A stretch of DNA of 64,000 nucleotides from an uncultured Robinsoniella sp. (GTDB lineage: Bacteria > Bacillota > Clostridia > Lachnospirales > Lachnospiraceae): NCBI GenBank assembly GCA_900540475.1, contig UQGG01000030.1, forward strand, positions 1 through 64,000. The letters run 5' to 3'. This document shows, piece after piece, positions 8,147 to 16,675 of this stretch (positions within the stretch are counted from its first letter, which is position 1; the number at the start of each line of letters is the position of its first letter). Under the pieces are notes generated by a model that saw only the letters and a list, made by a program, of their open reading frames with translations, did no database searches and was not told the origin of the DNA. A program made the position numbers and the translations under genes.

Positions 8147-9649
8147 ATGAAAGGTAAAAAATTATGGGGACTTGGTATGGCAGCAGTGATGACATTGTCA
8201 ATCATTTCAGGTTGTGGAGGGGCCACAGCGGGAGAAACGAAAGACAGTACAAAAGACAGTACGCAGGCAACGGTCAAAGCCGGAAATGTTGATGACGGTA
8301 CAAAGGAAAGTGAAGCGGCGAAAGAAAGTGCCTCCGGAGAAAAGGATGTGGTAACAGCCTTACTGCCGCCGGTATCGGCTACCTATCAGGAGAAGATTAA
8401 CGCCTATGTTGAAGCATTTAACGTAGAGAATCCGGATGTAGAGATTCAGGTAACGACAGCGAGCTGGGAAGATGTGACTCAGAAATTAGATGTGCAGGTA
8501 AATGCAGGTTCTCCGCCGGATATTGCATTTATCGGTTCGGACGGACTTTCTAAATATGTAGATTCCGGTATGGCATTGGATATTTCTAAATATGCCGATG
8601 AAGAAATGATGAAAGATTTCGACCCGGATATCTTAAATTACTTTAAAAATGGGGATGGAATGTATGGGTTCCCAGCTTATTGTGAGGTACAGTGTATCGG
8701 CGGAAACCGTCAGTTCCTGGAGGATGCAGGCATTGACTGGAAGAAGGTACAGGAAGATGGATGGAGTTATGACGAGTTTCGGGAAGCGATTAGTAAGGGC
8801 GTAGTAAAAGATGGGGATTCCATCAGTCGTTATGGGTTCCTGTTTGCATGTTCAGGCGTGGCTGCAAAGGATTATTTCAGTATTTTTGTGAGAAATGCAG
8901 GAATGCCATCGGCATTTGATAAAGATTTAAAATATGCCTTTACCAGTTCTAAAATGAAAACCTTCCTGGAGGATCTGCGTGCATTAATTGATGATGGATC
9001 TATGCCAAAAGAACTGGGTTCCATAGATGCCGGGAAACGTTGGAATATGTTTCTGACCGGACAGACCATGATTACCGGAAAAGGTTTGTCTTCTTTTGAA
9101 AAAAGTGCATATGACAATAATGAAAAACTGAAAAATAAGGACAGCAGCGCAGTAGAGGACAGTATGGAACTAGATTACATTGTTCTTCCGGTACCGGTTT
9201 TTGAAGGCGGAGAACAACAGGCATATGGAGCAGTGGACGGTTACATCTGCCTTACCGGAGAAAAAAATCCGGATGAAGCTCATCTGAAAAATGTAGCGAA
9301 GGCAGCTTACTACCTGGCAAGTGGGGAACGGGCGGCGCAGACCTGCCAGGAATTATACTTAAACCCGATCTGTGAAAGCGGCCGTAAGGCATATGAAGCA
9401 CTTACTCCCATTGAAAATAAAAATGATAATAATACTAAAGCAGTTCAGAAGCTTTTAACCCAGGTTGGTGAAGCAAGACCGGATATCCCGGCTGATTTAA
9501 GTGCAAATGCAATCAAAATAGAAGATGAAGTCATTGTACCGAAATTCCAGGGATTATTGGCTGGTGAAGTATCACCGGAAGAGATGTATCAGGCGATCAA
9601 GGATGCAGCATATGAAAGGTTTGGCGAGGATGGCTGTGTAAATAATTAA
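8147..9649 (+). CDS. ABC transporter sugar-binding lipoprotein
   Basis: A 500-residue extracellular solute-binding protein of the maltose/oligosaccharide (SBP family 1) type. It has a lipoprotein signal peptide (basic MKGKKLW, hydrophobic core) with lipobox ISGC (Cys near residue 23), then a Ser/Lys/Glu-rich linker and a two-lobed binding domain beginning near TALLPPVSATYQEKINAYVEAF. It is preceded by AGGAGG and starts 13 bases after murQ. Together with the two permeases that follow it forms the importer; no ATPase gene is present in the window, so a shared MsmK-type ATPase elsewhere is implied. The substrate is likely a GlcNAc/MurNAc oligosaccharide or muropeptide, judged from the neighbours only. 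Confidence 0.88.
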   Translation: MKGKKLWGLGMAAVMTLSIISGCGGATAGETKDSTKDSTQATVKAGNVDDGTKESEAAKESASGEKDVVTALLPPVSATYQEKINAYVEAFNVENPDVEIQVTTASWEDVTQKLDVQVNAGSPPDIAFIGSDGLSKYVDSGMALDISKYADEEMMKDFDPDILNYFKNGDGMYGFPAYCEVQCIGGNRQFLEDAGIDWKKVQEDGWSYDEFREAISKGVVKDGDSISRYGFLFACSGVAAKDYFSIFVRNAGMPSAFDKDLKYAFTSSKMKTFLEDLRALIDDGSMPKELGSIDAGKRWNMFLTGQTMITGKGLSSFEKSAYDNNEKLKNKDSSAVEDSMELDYIVLPVPVFEGGEQQAYGAVDGYICLTGEKNPDEAHLKNVAKAAYYLASGERAAQTCQELYLNPICESGRKAYEALTPIENKNDNNTKAVQKLLTQVGEARPDIPADLSANAIKIEDEVIVPKFQGLLAGEVSPEEMYQAIKDAAYERFGEDGCVNN

Positions 9650-9729
9650 GCATAAGGGGGTGCTGAGGCAAGCATTTCAACACTTATTTGAGATGGTTTG
9701 CGCAGTATCCCCTGGAAAGAGAGAAGACG

Positions 9730-10617
9730 ATGACAAAGAAAAAATATAAACTGAAAAAAGATGCTCTCTGGGGTTATATTTTCATCCTGGTACCCCTTAC
9801 AACCTTTATTATTTTCACCCTGTATCCGGTTATTTCTGCGGCAGTCACCAGTTTTCAGCATTACAAACCGCTGAGTACGACCTGGGTGGGTACCCAGAAT
9901 TATGTGTCCACCTTTAAGAATGCATTGTTTTATAAGGCACTGAAAAACACACTGGTTTATACGGTCTTTGCAGTTCCCATTTCCATGTTTTTATCATTTA
10001 CCATCTCTTTATTTATACTGCCTTTTAAGAAAAGGACGCAGACCGTATTTAAAGCGGTGTTTTACCTTCCGGCAATTGCCTCCGGAGTAGCACTTTCTTT
10101 TGTGTGGAAATGGATTTATGATCCACTGCCCACCGGGCTGTTAAACAGCATACTTCATATTTTTGGAATCAGTAACCAGAACTGGCTGGGAAGCTCTAAG
10201 ACGGCAATGACATCGCTTATTATTATGGCTGTTTTTTCTGGACTGGGTACCAGCATTATCATTTATATCGCCGCGCTTCTCGGGATTGATTCTACGTATT
10301 ATGAAGCTGCGGATATCGACGGAGCATCTTTTTTCCAGAAGGTGCGCTATGTGGTGTGGCCCATGGTAAAACCAACCACGGTTTTTCTGGCAATTACCGG
10401 TGTCATCAATGGATTCCAGTCATTCCAGAATGCATATCTGATGACAGGGGGAGGCCCTGACAACGCCACCACCATGGCAGGACTTTTGATTTTTAACCGC
10501 GCATTCAAATACTTTGAGTATGGGGAAGCATGTGCCCAGGCCTTAATTCTGGCTGTAATTATTGCGGTATTTGCAGTATTCCAGTTCAAATTAAGTGCTA
10601 ATGATGTGGAGTATTAG
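9730..10617 (+). CDS. ABC sugar transporter permease, MalF/UgpA type
   Basis: A 295-residue inner-membrane permease with six predicted helices and the EAA loop (about residues 185-205: YYEAADIDGASFFQKVRYVVWPM), which contacts the ATPase. The ATG at 9730 is preferred because GGAAAGAGAGAAG lies just upstream and the protein then starts MTKKKYKLKKDALWGY, typical of the family; an upstream ATG at 9688 has no ribosome site. It is the first membrane component of the importer and is separated from its partner permease by about 200 bases containing two hairpins. Confidence 0.9.
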   Translation: MTKKKYKLKKDALWGYIFILVPLTTFIIFTLYPVISAAVTSFQHYKPLSTTWVGTQNYVSTFKNALFYKALKNTLVYTVFAVPISMFLSFTISLFILPFKKRTQTVFKAVFYLPAIASGVALSFVWKWIYDPLPTGLLNSILHIFGISNQNWLGSSKTAMTSLIIMAVFSGLGTSIIIYIAALLGIDSTYYEAADIDGASFFQKVRYVVWPMVKPTTVFLAITGVINGFQSFQNAYLMTGGGPDNATTMAGLLIFNRAFKYFEYGEACAQALILAVIIAVFAVFQFKLSANDVEY

Positions 10618-10629
10618 TACTCCATCCGG

Positions 10630-10793
10630 ACAGTAATAATAGTGACAGCACTGCCTATTTTGCCATCTGCCAAATATTCAGCACTGTTACTATCATTGCT
10701 GTCTGGGTTGGAAGAAAAATATAATATAGAAAGGATGCCGCGCTGTAATTCTTTCAGCTTGTTATAGTGTGGCAGTATTGCAGGTAATACTGC
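10630..10793 (+). promoter_or_regulatory. Two RNA hairpins between the permease genes
   Basis: A 25-base imperfect inverted repeat (10630-10654 with 10678-10702, most mismatches being transitions) and a perfect 8-bp stem GCAGTATT/AATACTGC (10772-10779 with 10786-10793) fill the gap between two genes that are normally adjacent. Neither is followed by a T-run, so they are more likely mRNA processing or stability elements, or an insertion scar, than terminators. The second hairpin ends 20 bases before the next start and could affect its translation. Confidence 0.4.
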
Positions 10794-10813
10794 AATATGC
10801 AATGGGTAATAAG

Positions 10814-11677
10814 ATGGGATTATATAAAAACTATGGAAAGAATCAAAGATATCGGAAAATCCTTAGAAATACGCTTCTGGCTCTTTTGCTCGTCACCATT
10901 GCAGTGCTTACCATTTTCCCGATTTATTATATGGTAATTTCCTCTTTTGGAGCGCCGACGGAAGCAGGGGGAGCCAGCTATTCACTGATCCCCAGGAGTT
11001 TTTCTCTGGATTCTTATAAGTTTTTCTTTGGCTACAGCAAATACTCTCTCAGGTGGATTTTAAATTCACTGATTGTTGCGTCTGCTGTGACGGTAAGCAA
11101 TGTAATTTTTGCAAGTCTCGCAGGGTATGCATTTGCAAAGCTGCGTTTTCCGGGGTGTAAATTTTTCTTTTTTCTGTTATTAGTGGCAATGATGGTGCCC
11201 TATCAGGTCACACAGGTACCCCTATATATCCTGGTAGTAAATGTGCTGAAGATACAGGATACATATGCAGCTTTAATCGCACCGACGCTGATTACCTGCT
11301 ATAACGTGTTCCTGGCGAAGCAGTTTTTTACGTCACTTCCAACATCTATTATGGAGTCAGCCAGAATAGAGGGATGCAGCCAGCCGATGATAGTCTGGAA
11401 GATTGTTGTGCCACTGTCAAAGACCATACTGTCTGTTATGGCGATTATGACATTTTTAGGAGAATGGAATACGTTCTTCTGGCCATTTCTGGTATCGAAC
11501 CAGGAATTTATGCAGACGATCCAGGTGGGCCTTAAGAATTTCAGCTTTGCAAATACAACTTATTTTGCCCCTATGATGGCAGGAGCGACGGTTTCAGCGC
11601 TGCCAATGTTTATCCTGTTCTTTGCGCTTCAGAGATATTTTCTGGAAGGGGTAACCGTAGGTGCAGTGAAAGGGTAA
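10814..11677 (+). CDS. ABC sugar transporter permease, MalG/AraQ type
   Basis: A 287-residue permease with six hydrophobic segments and the EAA loop MESARIEGCSQPMIVWKIVVPL (about residues 180-200). It is the partner of the permease at 9730. The start is uncertain: ATG 10814 (MGLYKNYGKNQRYRKIL) has GGGT six bases upstream; ATG 10802 and GTG 10769 are in frame but weaker, and the GTG would lie inside the hairpin. The C-terminus LEGVTVGAVKG is characteristic of the family. Confidence 0.88.
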   Translation: MGLYKNYGKNQRYRKILRNTLLALLLVTIAVLTIFPIYYMVISSFGAPTEAGGASYSLIPRSFSLDSYKFFFGYSKYSLRWILNSLIVASAVTVSNVIFASLAGYAFAKLRFPGCKFFFFLLLVAMMVPYQVTQVPLYILVVNVLKIQDTYAALIAPTLITCYNVFLAKQFFTSLPTSIMESARIEGCSQPMIVWKIVVPLSKTILSVMAIMTFLGEWNTFFWPFLVSNQEFMQTIQVGLKNFSFANTTYFAPMMAGATVSALPMFILFFALQRYFLEGVTVGAVKG

Positions 11678-11701
11678 CGGACAGCCAGGGAGGTAAAAAT
11701 A

Positions 11702-12646
11702 TTGGAAATGAATAAGAAAGTCCAGGAAGAACAATACCTGCTGGCAATTGATGGAGGGGGAACGAAAACGGTAATTTTAGTGACTGATCCTATGGGAAGA
11801 ATTATTTCCAGACTGGAGGCCGGACCCCTGAACATGAATGGGCAGAGAGAAAAAGCAGTGCAGAACATGCTGCTGGGTGCATTTGACCATTTGAAGCAGC
11901 AGGGATTTCTTCCGGAAAATTGTACCTGGATTGGTATTGGAACCGCAGGGATCAGTAATCCGGTGGTATCCGGTTTTCTAAAAGCAACATGTAAAAAAGC
12001 AGGATTTTTATGTGACGTGATATTATTTGGTGATCATGAAACGGCTCTGGCGGCGGCATTCCCTTCGTGCCGTGGCTGCATTTTAGTTGCCGGGACGGGG
12101 TCTGTCTGTATGGGAATTGGAGAAAATGGTACTTTGTACAGGGCAGGCGGCTACGGGCATTTGATTGATGATGGAGGAAGCGCTTATTTTATTGGCAGAG
12201 AGATGCTGTCTGCCGTAGTGCAAAGTGAAGACTGCAGAAAAAGGAAAACACTGCTAGTACAAATGGTTTTTGATCATTTGCAGATATCCAGTATTGAGGA
12301 AATGATCCGCTGGGTTTACCGGGAGAACAGAACGAAAAATGAAATTGCATCTTTGGCTGTATTGTGCGGTGAGGCGGCTAAAAAAATGGATAAAAGAGCT
12401 TGTGAAATACAAGACCGGTGTGCAGAGGAACTTGTGAAGCTGGCAAAAGCGGTGCTGTGTCAAATGCCGGAAGAACATAATCTTGTTTTTGCCGGAAGTG
12501 TCCTCCTTCGAAACAGGGAGATCTGCAAACGAACAAAGGAGCGGATGCTGGAGGAATTCCCGGACATTCGTGTGAAACTGGCAGAAACGGAGTCGGCAGA
12601 AGGAACGCTCAGACTGTTGATGAAAAGAAAGGCGGAAATAATATGA
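11702..12646 (+). CDS. murK: BadF/BadG-family N-acetylmuramic acid / N-acetylglucosamine kinase
   Basis: A 314-residue ASKHA-fold kinase of the BadF/BadG/BcrA/BcrD family, the family of the Clostridium acetobutylicum MurK kinase that phosphorylates MurNAc and GlcNAc. The phosphate-1 motif AIDGGGTKT lies near residues 16-24; GIGTAGISN, LVAGTGSVCMGIG (phosphate-2) and GGYGHLIDDGGSAYFIGRE follow, the last characteristic of GlcNAc-kinase-like members. GGGAGGT ends 7 bases before a TTG at 11702; the ATG at 11708 is the alternative. Its product would feed MurQ. It overlaps the ROK gene by four bases (ATGA). The family is sure; the MurNAc specificity is inferred from murQ, NamZ and NagZ nearby. Confidence 0.82.
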   Translation: MEMNKKVQEEQYLLAIDGGGTKTVILVTDPMGRIISRLEAGPLNMNGQREKAVQNMLLGAFDHLKQQGFLPENCTWIGIGTAGISNPVVSGFLKATCKKAGFLCDVILFGDHETALAAAFPSCRGCILVAGTGSVCMGIGENGTLYRAGGYGHLIDDGGSAYFIGREMLSAVVQSEDCRKRKTLLVQMVFDHLQISSIEEMIRWVYRENRTKNEIASLAVLCGEAAKKMDKRACEIQDRCAEELVKLAKAVLCQMPEEHNLVFAGSVLLRNREICKRTKERMLEEFPDIRVKLAETESAEGTLRLLMKRKAEII

Positions 12647-13524
12647 AGAAATATCTGGCAGTAGATATCGGCGGGACCTTTTTAAAGTACAGTCTGCTGG
12701 ACCGGGATTACCGGATATTAGAAGAAGGCGAGGAGCCAACCCTAAAAAATCCGGAACAATTTTTGAGACAGGTTAAAATGCTGGTGGAACGATATCAGCA
12801 GGAAATATGCGGTGTGGCTGTCTGCATGGCTGGATTTATTAATCCGGAAACAGGAGAAAATACAGATTACAGTGTAGGGGAAAATTTTCGGAAATACAAT
12901 CTGAAAAAAGAATTGCAAGATACCTTTCAAGTTCCTGCATTGATTGAGAATGACAGCAATTGTGCTGCTGTGGGTGAGCTAGTGAAAGGTTCCGGTCAGG
13001 GAATAGAACATTTTTGTATGCTGACCTTTGGAACGGGCATCGGCGGGGCAATGATTATAAATGGACAGCTGTATCGGGGGAGCCATTTTAAGGCTGCGGA
13101 AGCCGGGCTAGTGTCACCCGGCGCAAATACGTCACCGGAAAGCGGCGGAGCTACTTCTGCTCTTGTCAGAGAGGTGTCCCGTGTCCTGGGAAGAGAAGTG
13201 GATGGAATCTATGTTTTTGCACATTTAGACGATCCGGAAGTATTTGATATTTACCGTGAGTGGCTGAAAAGAGCAGCTGAGATTACCGGTTATATGGCGA
13301 TGCTTCTGGATCCTGAAAAAATGCTGATTGGCGGTGCAATTTCCCATCAGCCACGTTTTCTGAAAGATCTCTCGGAAGAAGTCTATTGCCTGTATCCACA
13401 GTTAAGGACGTATACGGAAATTGAGGCGTGCCGCCTGGGCAATCAGGCAGGAAGGATAGGTGCATTGTATTTGTACCGGATGGCTTTTGAAAAGGAGGAT
13501 GAAGATTTTGGCAGAGATGAATAG
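12643..13524 (+). CDS. ROK-family sugar kinase
   Basis: A 293-residue ROK protein. It has the ATP-binding motif AVDIGGTFLKYSLLD at the N-terminus, AVCMAGFIN, the catalytic Asp in IENDSNCAAVGE, and the second phosphate motif LTFGTGIGGAMI. Unlike most ROK glucokinases it lacks the CxCGxxGC zinc-binding cluster; the matching stretch reads SPGANTSPESGGATSAL. Zinc-less ROK kinases exist, so it may still be active, on a hexose or amino sugar released by the glycosidases. It starts in a four-base overlap with the BadF kinase gene. With two kinases in one operon, one probably handles GlcNAc or ManNAc and the other MurNAc. Confidence 0.85.
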   Translation: MKKYLAVDIGGTFLKYSLLDRDYRILEEGEEPTLKNPEQFLRQVKMLVERYQQEICGVAVCMAGFINPETGENTDYSVGENFRKYNLKKELQDTFQVPALIENDSNCAAVGELVKGSGQGIEHFCMLTFGTGIGGAMIINGQLYRGSHFKAAEAGLVSPGANTSPESGGATSALVREVSRVLGREVDGIYVFAHLDDPEVFDIYREWLKRAAEITGYMAMLLDPEKMLIGGAISHQPRFLKDLSEEVYCLYPQLRTYTEIEACRLGNQAGRIGALYLYRMAFEKEDEDFGRDE

Positions 13525-14842
13525 CGGTATCAAAGTAGTCACAATCGGAGGAGGATCCAGCTATACGCCGGAGCTGGTGGATGGTTTTATAAAGCGTTAT
13601 GACGTACTACCGGTAAAAGAACTATGGCTGGTTGATGTAAAAGAGGGCCTGGAGAAAATGAATACGGTTGCCAGTCTTGCCAGAAGGATGGTGAAACGGG
13701 CACAAATCCCTATGGAGATACATACAACACTGGATCGCAGAGCGGCATTGGCGGGAGCAGATTTTGTCACTACCCAGCTTCGGGTGGGGCAGCTGGAAGC
13801 GCGGATAAAGGATGAAAGGATTCCCCTCGCCCACGGTATACTCGGGCAGGAAACCAATGGCGCGGGGGGACTTTTTAAGGGGATGAGGACGATTCCGGTG
13901 ATTGCGGATATTTGTCGTGACATGAAAGAGATATGCCCCGACGCATGGCTGATTAATTTTACAAATCCGGTAGGGATGGTAATGGAAGGAATCCACAGGT
14001 ATACGGATTTTCGGAAAATTATCGGTTTATGCAATGTGCCGATTGGTATGCACAAAGCAATTGCAGATATTTTGAAAAGACCTGTCAATGAGGTGCGGGC
14101 AGACTTTGGAGGATTAAATCACATGGTTTTCTGCACCAGAGTGGAGGTAGAAGGAGCGGATGTTACCGGTGAGATATTAAAGCTTTGGGGCAGCCAGAGC
14201 GTACAGAATATCACTTCTATTTCCTGGGATCCGGATTTTGTGGAAGAACTGGGAGTGATTCCCTGTTCTTATCACCGGTATTATTATATGACAAAAGAAT
14301 ATCTGGAAGAGGCTCTTGAGAAATATAAAAAACATGAAGTAAGAGCTGAGTTTGTCAAGGCTGTGGAAGATGAACTATTTACTTTATACAAAGACCCTGC
14401 ACTCAATGAGAAACCGAAGCAGCTGGAGAAACGGGGAGGGGCATATTACAGTGATGCAGCCTGCAGTCTGATCAGTTCCATTTATAATGACACAGGCGAT
14501 ATACAGGTAGTAAATACGGTAAACCAAGGTGCCATTGAAAATTTTGAAGCAGATGAAATCGTTGAAGTGAGCTGCCGCATTACCGCAAACGGACCGGTTC
14601 CGATTCAGATAGGAAAATTGCCAAAAGCAGTGAATGGCCTTATACAACAGATTAAGTCCTTTGAAATAGCAGGATGTGAGGCTGCTTTCACGGGAGATAA
14701 GAAGAAAGTGCTGTTGGCGCTGATGATTAATCCCCTGGTCATGTCCCAGAAGACGGGCCGGGCTGTAATGGAGGAGTTATTGGAAGCCCACAGAGAATAT
14801 CTGCCGCAGTTTCAGGCAGAAGAGGATGGAGGGAGCCGGTGA
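13508..14842 (+). CDS. Glycoside hydrolase family 4, 6-phospho-beta-glucosidase-like
   Basis: A 444-residue GH4 enzyme, a NAD+- and Mn2+-dependent hydrolase of phosphorylated glycosides. The Rossmann motif TIGGGSSYTPELVDG is near the start; the family motifs GQETNGAGG, NFTNPVGMV, GLCNVPIGM (metal-ligand Cys) and FGGLNHMVF follow, pointing to the 6-phospho-beta-glucosidase branch. The best start is TTG 13508, 9 bases after AAAGGAGG; ATG 13499 touches the ribosome site and ATG 13517 is too far. It overlaps the ROK gene by 17 bases. GH4 needs a 6-phosphorylated sugar, whereas import here is by ABC transport, so one of the operon kinases may phosphorylate a disaccharide first. Confidence 0.88.
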   Translation: MAEMNSGIKVVTIGGGSSYTPELVDGFIKRYDVLPVKELWLVDVKEGLEKMNTVASLARRMVKRAQIPMEIHTTLDRRAALAGADFVTTQLRVGQLEARIKDERIPLAHGILGQETNGAGGLFKGMRTIPVIADICRDMKEICPDAWLINFTNPVGMVMEGIHRYTDFRKIIGLCNVPIGMHKAIADILKRPVNEVRADFGGLNHMVFCTRVEVEGADVTGEILKLWGSQSVQNITSISWDPDFVEELGVIPCSYHRYYYMTKEYLEEALEKYKKHEVRAEFVKAVEDELFTLYKDPALNEKPKQLEKRGGAYYSDAACSLISSIYNDTGDIQVVNTVNQGAIENFEADEIVEVSCRITANGPVPIQIGKLPKAVNGLIQQIKSFEIAGCEAAFTGDKKKVLLALMINPLVMSQKTGRAVMEELLEAHREYLPQFQAEEDGGSR

Positions 14843-15801
14843 AAACAATAGAAATCTTACCAGGGAGCCAAGAGTCGGAGCAGGCGTACCGGCTGTTCAG
14901 TCAGGCTTGTCAAGAAAGGGAAATGCTTCATTTACCTCTTACCCGTGAAGGTTTTGAGGAAAAGTTTCTGCAGCAGAAGGAGGGGATGGAGAAGATTACA
15001 CTCCTTCTGGAAGAAGGCGGGGCATTTGCATCGGGGGTGGTGGACCAACTAACGGGGAAGCTGTTTTTAACAATGGTGGTGACTGAGAAATCCTGCCGGA
15101 GGAAAGGGCTTGGCAGAGCAGTATTAATAGCTTTAGAAAAGCGCCTGATCGAGCAGGGGCATAAGCATGATCTGGAAATATCTTTTTTCAATCCGATTGT
15201 ACTGTCATGGAGTGCGAAAGAGGTAACACATCCGAATACACCTGGGGTGGACATTCAATCGGATGCTTATATTTTCTTTAAAAATTGCGGATACCGGGAT
15301 TTTGCCATACAGAATAGTTATTATCTGGATCTGTCAGCTTATCAGGTTCCGGAGGATATGGAAGGAAAAAGAGCACATCTTGAAAAAGAAGGGATTACAT
15401 TTACATTTTATGACCCTGGAGTTCACCGGGGAATGGAACAGATGCTGCAGGATTTTCAGAATCCATTGTGGGAGAAAGAGATACTTTCGGAGATAAACGC
15501 CAAAGCAGGCGGCAGACCGATTTTAGTTCCGGTTTATCAGGGACGGGTCTGCGGGTTTGCAGGACCTTTGGATGTGGAGGAAAGCAAACGGGGTTACTTT
15601 GCCGGAATCGGCATAGATGAGGCATTTCGGGGGAAAGGGCTGGCGAAAGTTCTTTTTTGCCATTTATGCAGCGGTCTGAAGGATAGAGGTGCAGAATACA
15701 TGACATTGTTCACAGGGGAAAATAATCCGGCTAGAAATATTTATGAAGCGGTGGGATTTTCCATTTTACATACGTGGGCAGATATGAGGAAGAAATATTA
15801 G
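14839..15801 (+). CDS. Tandem GNAT acetyltransferase
   Basis: A 320-residue protein with two GNAT folds. The first (about 1-150) has the acetyl-CoA loop EKSCRRKGLGRAVL; the second (about 160-320) has IDEAFRGKGLAKVLF and ends with NNPARNIYEAVGFSILHTWADM. It begins with GTG in a four-base overlap with the GH4 stop. The substrate is unknown; next to a PIG-L deacetylase and muropeptide enzymes, an amino-sugar or peptide amine is plausible but not shown. Its stop codon TAG lies inside a copy of the TTAGAGCGTGTTTGAAA repeat. Confidence 0.82.
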   Translation: MKTIEILPGSQESEQAYRLFSQACQEREMLHLPLTREGFEEKFLQQKEGMEKITLLLEEGGAFASGVVDQLTGKLFLTMVVTEKSCRRKGLGRAVLIALEKRLIEQGHKHDLEISFFNPIVLSWSAKEVTHPNTPGVDIQSDAYIFFKNCGYRDFAIQNSYYLDLSAYQVPEDMEGKRAHLEKEGITFTFYDPGVHRGMEQMLQDFQNPLWEKEILSEINAKAGGRPILVPVYQGRVCGFAGPLDVEESKRGYFAGIGIDEAFRGKGLAKVLFCHLCSGLKDRGAEYMTLFTGENNPARNIYEAVGFSILHTWADMRKKY

Positions 15802-15836
15802 AGCGAGTGTGAAACATTAGAGCGTATTTGAAATTT
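15798..15836. repeat. Two tandem copies of the TTAGAGCGTGTTTGAAA repeat
   Basis: TTAGAGCGAGTGTGAAAC (15798) and TTAGAGCGTATTTGAAAT (15817) lie head to tail. The stop codon of the GNAT gene is the TAG of the first copy. Confidence 0.55.
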
Positions 15837-15867
15837 AGCAGACCTTGAAAATCAGGGAGGATTATGT

Positions 15868-16578
15868 ATGGAGACGATTGAAAAGCAAAACACAATTATG
15901 GCAATTGGCGGGCATGTGGGAGATGCAGAATTAACCTGCGGAGGCGTGTTGGCAAGCTTGTCATTAAAGGGGTATCGGACTGTTACGGTGGCATTAACCG
16001 GAGGTGAGCGGGGGAATCCGCCGCATCTCACTCCCCAGGAGTATAGGAAACAGAAAGAAAAAGAAGCAGAAGAATTTGCAGATATCTTAAAGGGTGAGGC
16101 GCTGGTTTATCCTTATGTGGACGGAGAGCTTCCGGATAATGAAGAAGTACGGCTCAGACTGTGTGATGATATACGGAAATATAAACCCGCAGCGATTATG
16201 ACCCATTGGAAATACAGTATGCATAAGGATCATGAGCTGACTCACAAAATTGTTAAGGATGCTTGGTTTTATGCAGGACTTCCCGGTCTGGACAGAGCGG
16301 AAGAAGCCTGGTTTGCAAAAGGACCTTACTATGCGCAGAACTGGGAAGACGCAGCACAATTCACGCCATATTTATATATGGAGGTAACAGAAGAGGGATT
16401 TATGCTGTGGAAAGAAGCGGTTTCAAAACATTGGTTTGCAATAAACAGCCCCAGTTTTCCATATATGGATTACTATGCGCATTTGATGAGATGCAACGGC
16501 TGTCTCGCAAGAAAAAAATATGCCCAGGCATTTACCGTAGATGAGGAGGCTAAGAAACTGGTGCTGTCGGAGTTTTAG
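15868..16578 (+). CDS. PIG-L/LmbE-family N-acetyl-sugar deacetylase
   Basis: A 236-residue zinc-dependent deacetylase fold. The usual AHPDD motif appears as GGHVGDAELTCGG (about 11-23) and the second zinc-ligand motif as HKDHELTH near residue 117; ALTGGERGN is also typical. It would remove the acetyl group from a GlcNAc-type sugar or conjugate. GGGAGG lies 8 bases before the ATG. It stands between the GNAT gene and NamZ, so sugar N-acetyl trimming during peptidoglycan-fragment breakdown is the likely setting. The stop TAG again lies in the dispersed repeat (16573-16592). The replacement of the first motif Pro-Asp by Val-Gly is odd and may reflect an altered substrate. Confidence 0.83.
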   Translation: METIEKQNTIMAIGGHVGDAELTCGGVLASLSLKGYRTVTVALTGGERGNPPHLTPQEYRKQKEKEAEEFADILKGEALVYPYVDGELPDNEEVRLRLCDDIRKYKPAAIMTHWKYSMHKDHELTHKIVKDAWFYAGLPGLDRAEEAWFAKGPYYAQNWEDAAQFTPYLYMEVTEEGFMLWKEAVSKHWFAINSPSFPYMDYYAHLMRCNGCLARKKYAQAFTVDEEAKKLVLSEF

Positions 16579-16592
16579 AGCGTGTTTGAAAC
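16573..16592. repeat. Copy of the TTAGAGCGTGTTTGAAA repeat at a stop codon
   Basis: TTTTAGAGCGTGTTTGAAAC overlaps the TAG stop of the deacetylase gene. The 97-base gap that follows holds nothing else recognisable apart from the NamZ ribosome site. Confidence 0.55.
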
Positions 16593-16675
16593 GATATTCC
16601 CGAAGCAGTAGAGATAGCGATAGGGATGAATGAATTTTAATTGCGTAGCAAAAGCAGTTGGGAGGTATGATGAAA

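Noticed and set aside
7578..8201. 207-residue minus-strand frame
   Set aside because: Antisense shadow of murQ and the binding-protein start.
10614..10802. 62-residue minus-strand frame between the permeases
   Set aside because: It covers the inverted repeats, has no ribosome site and no protein-like composition.
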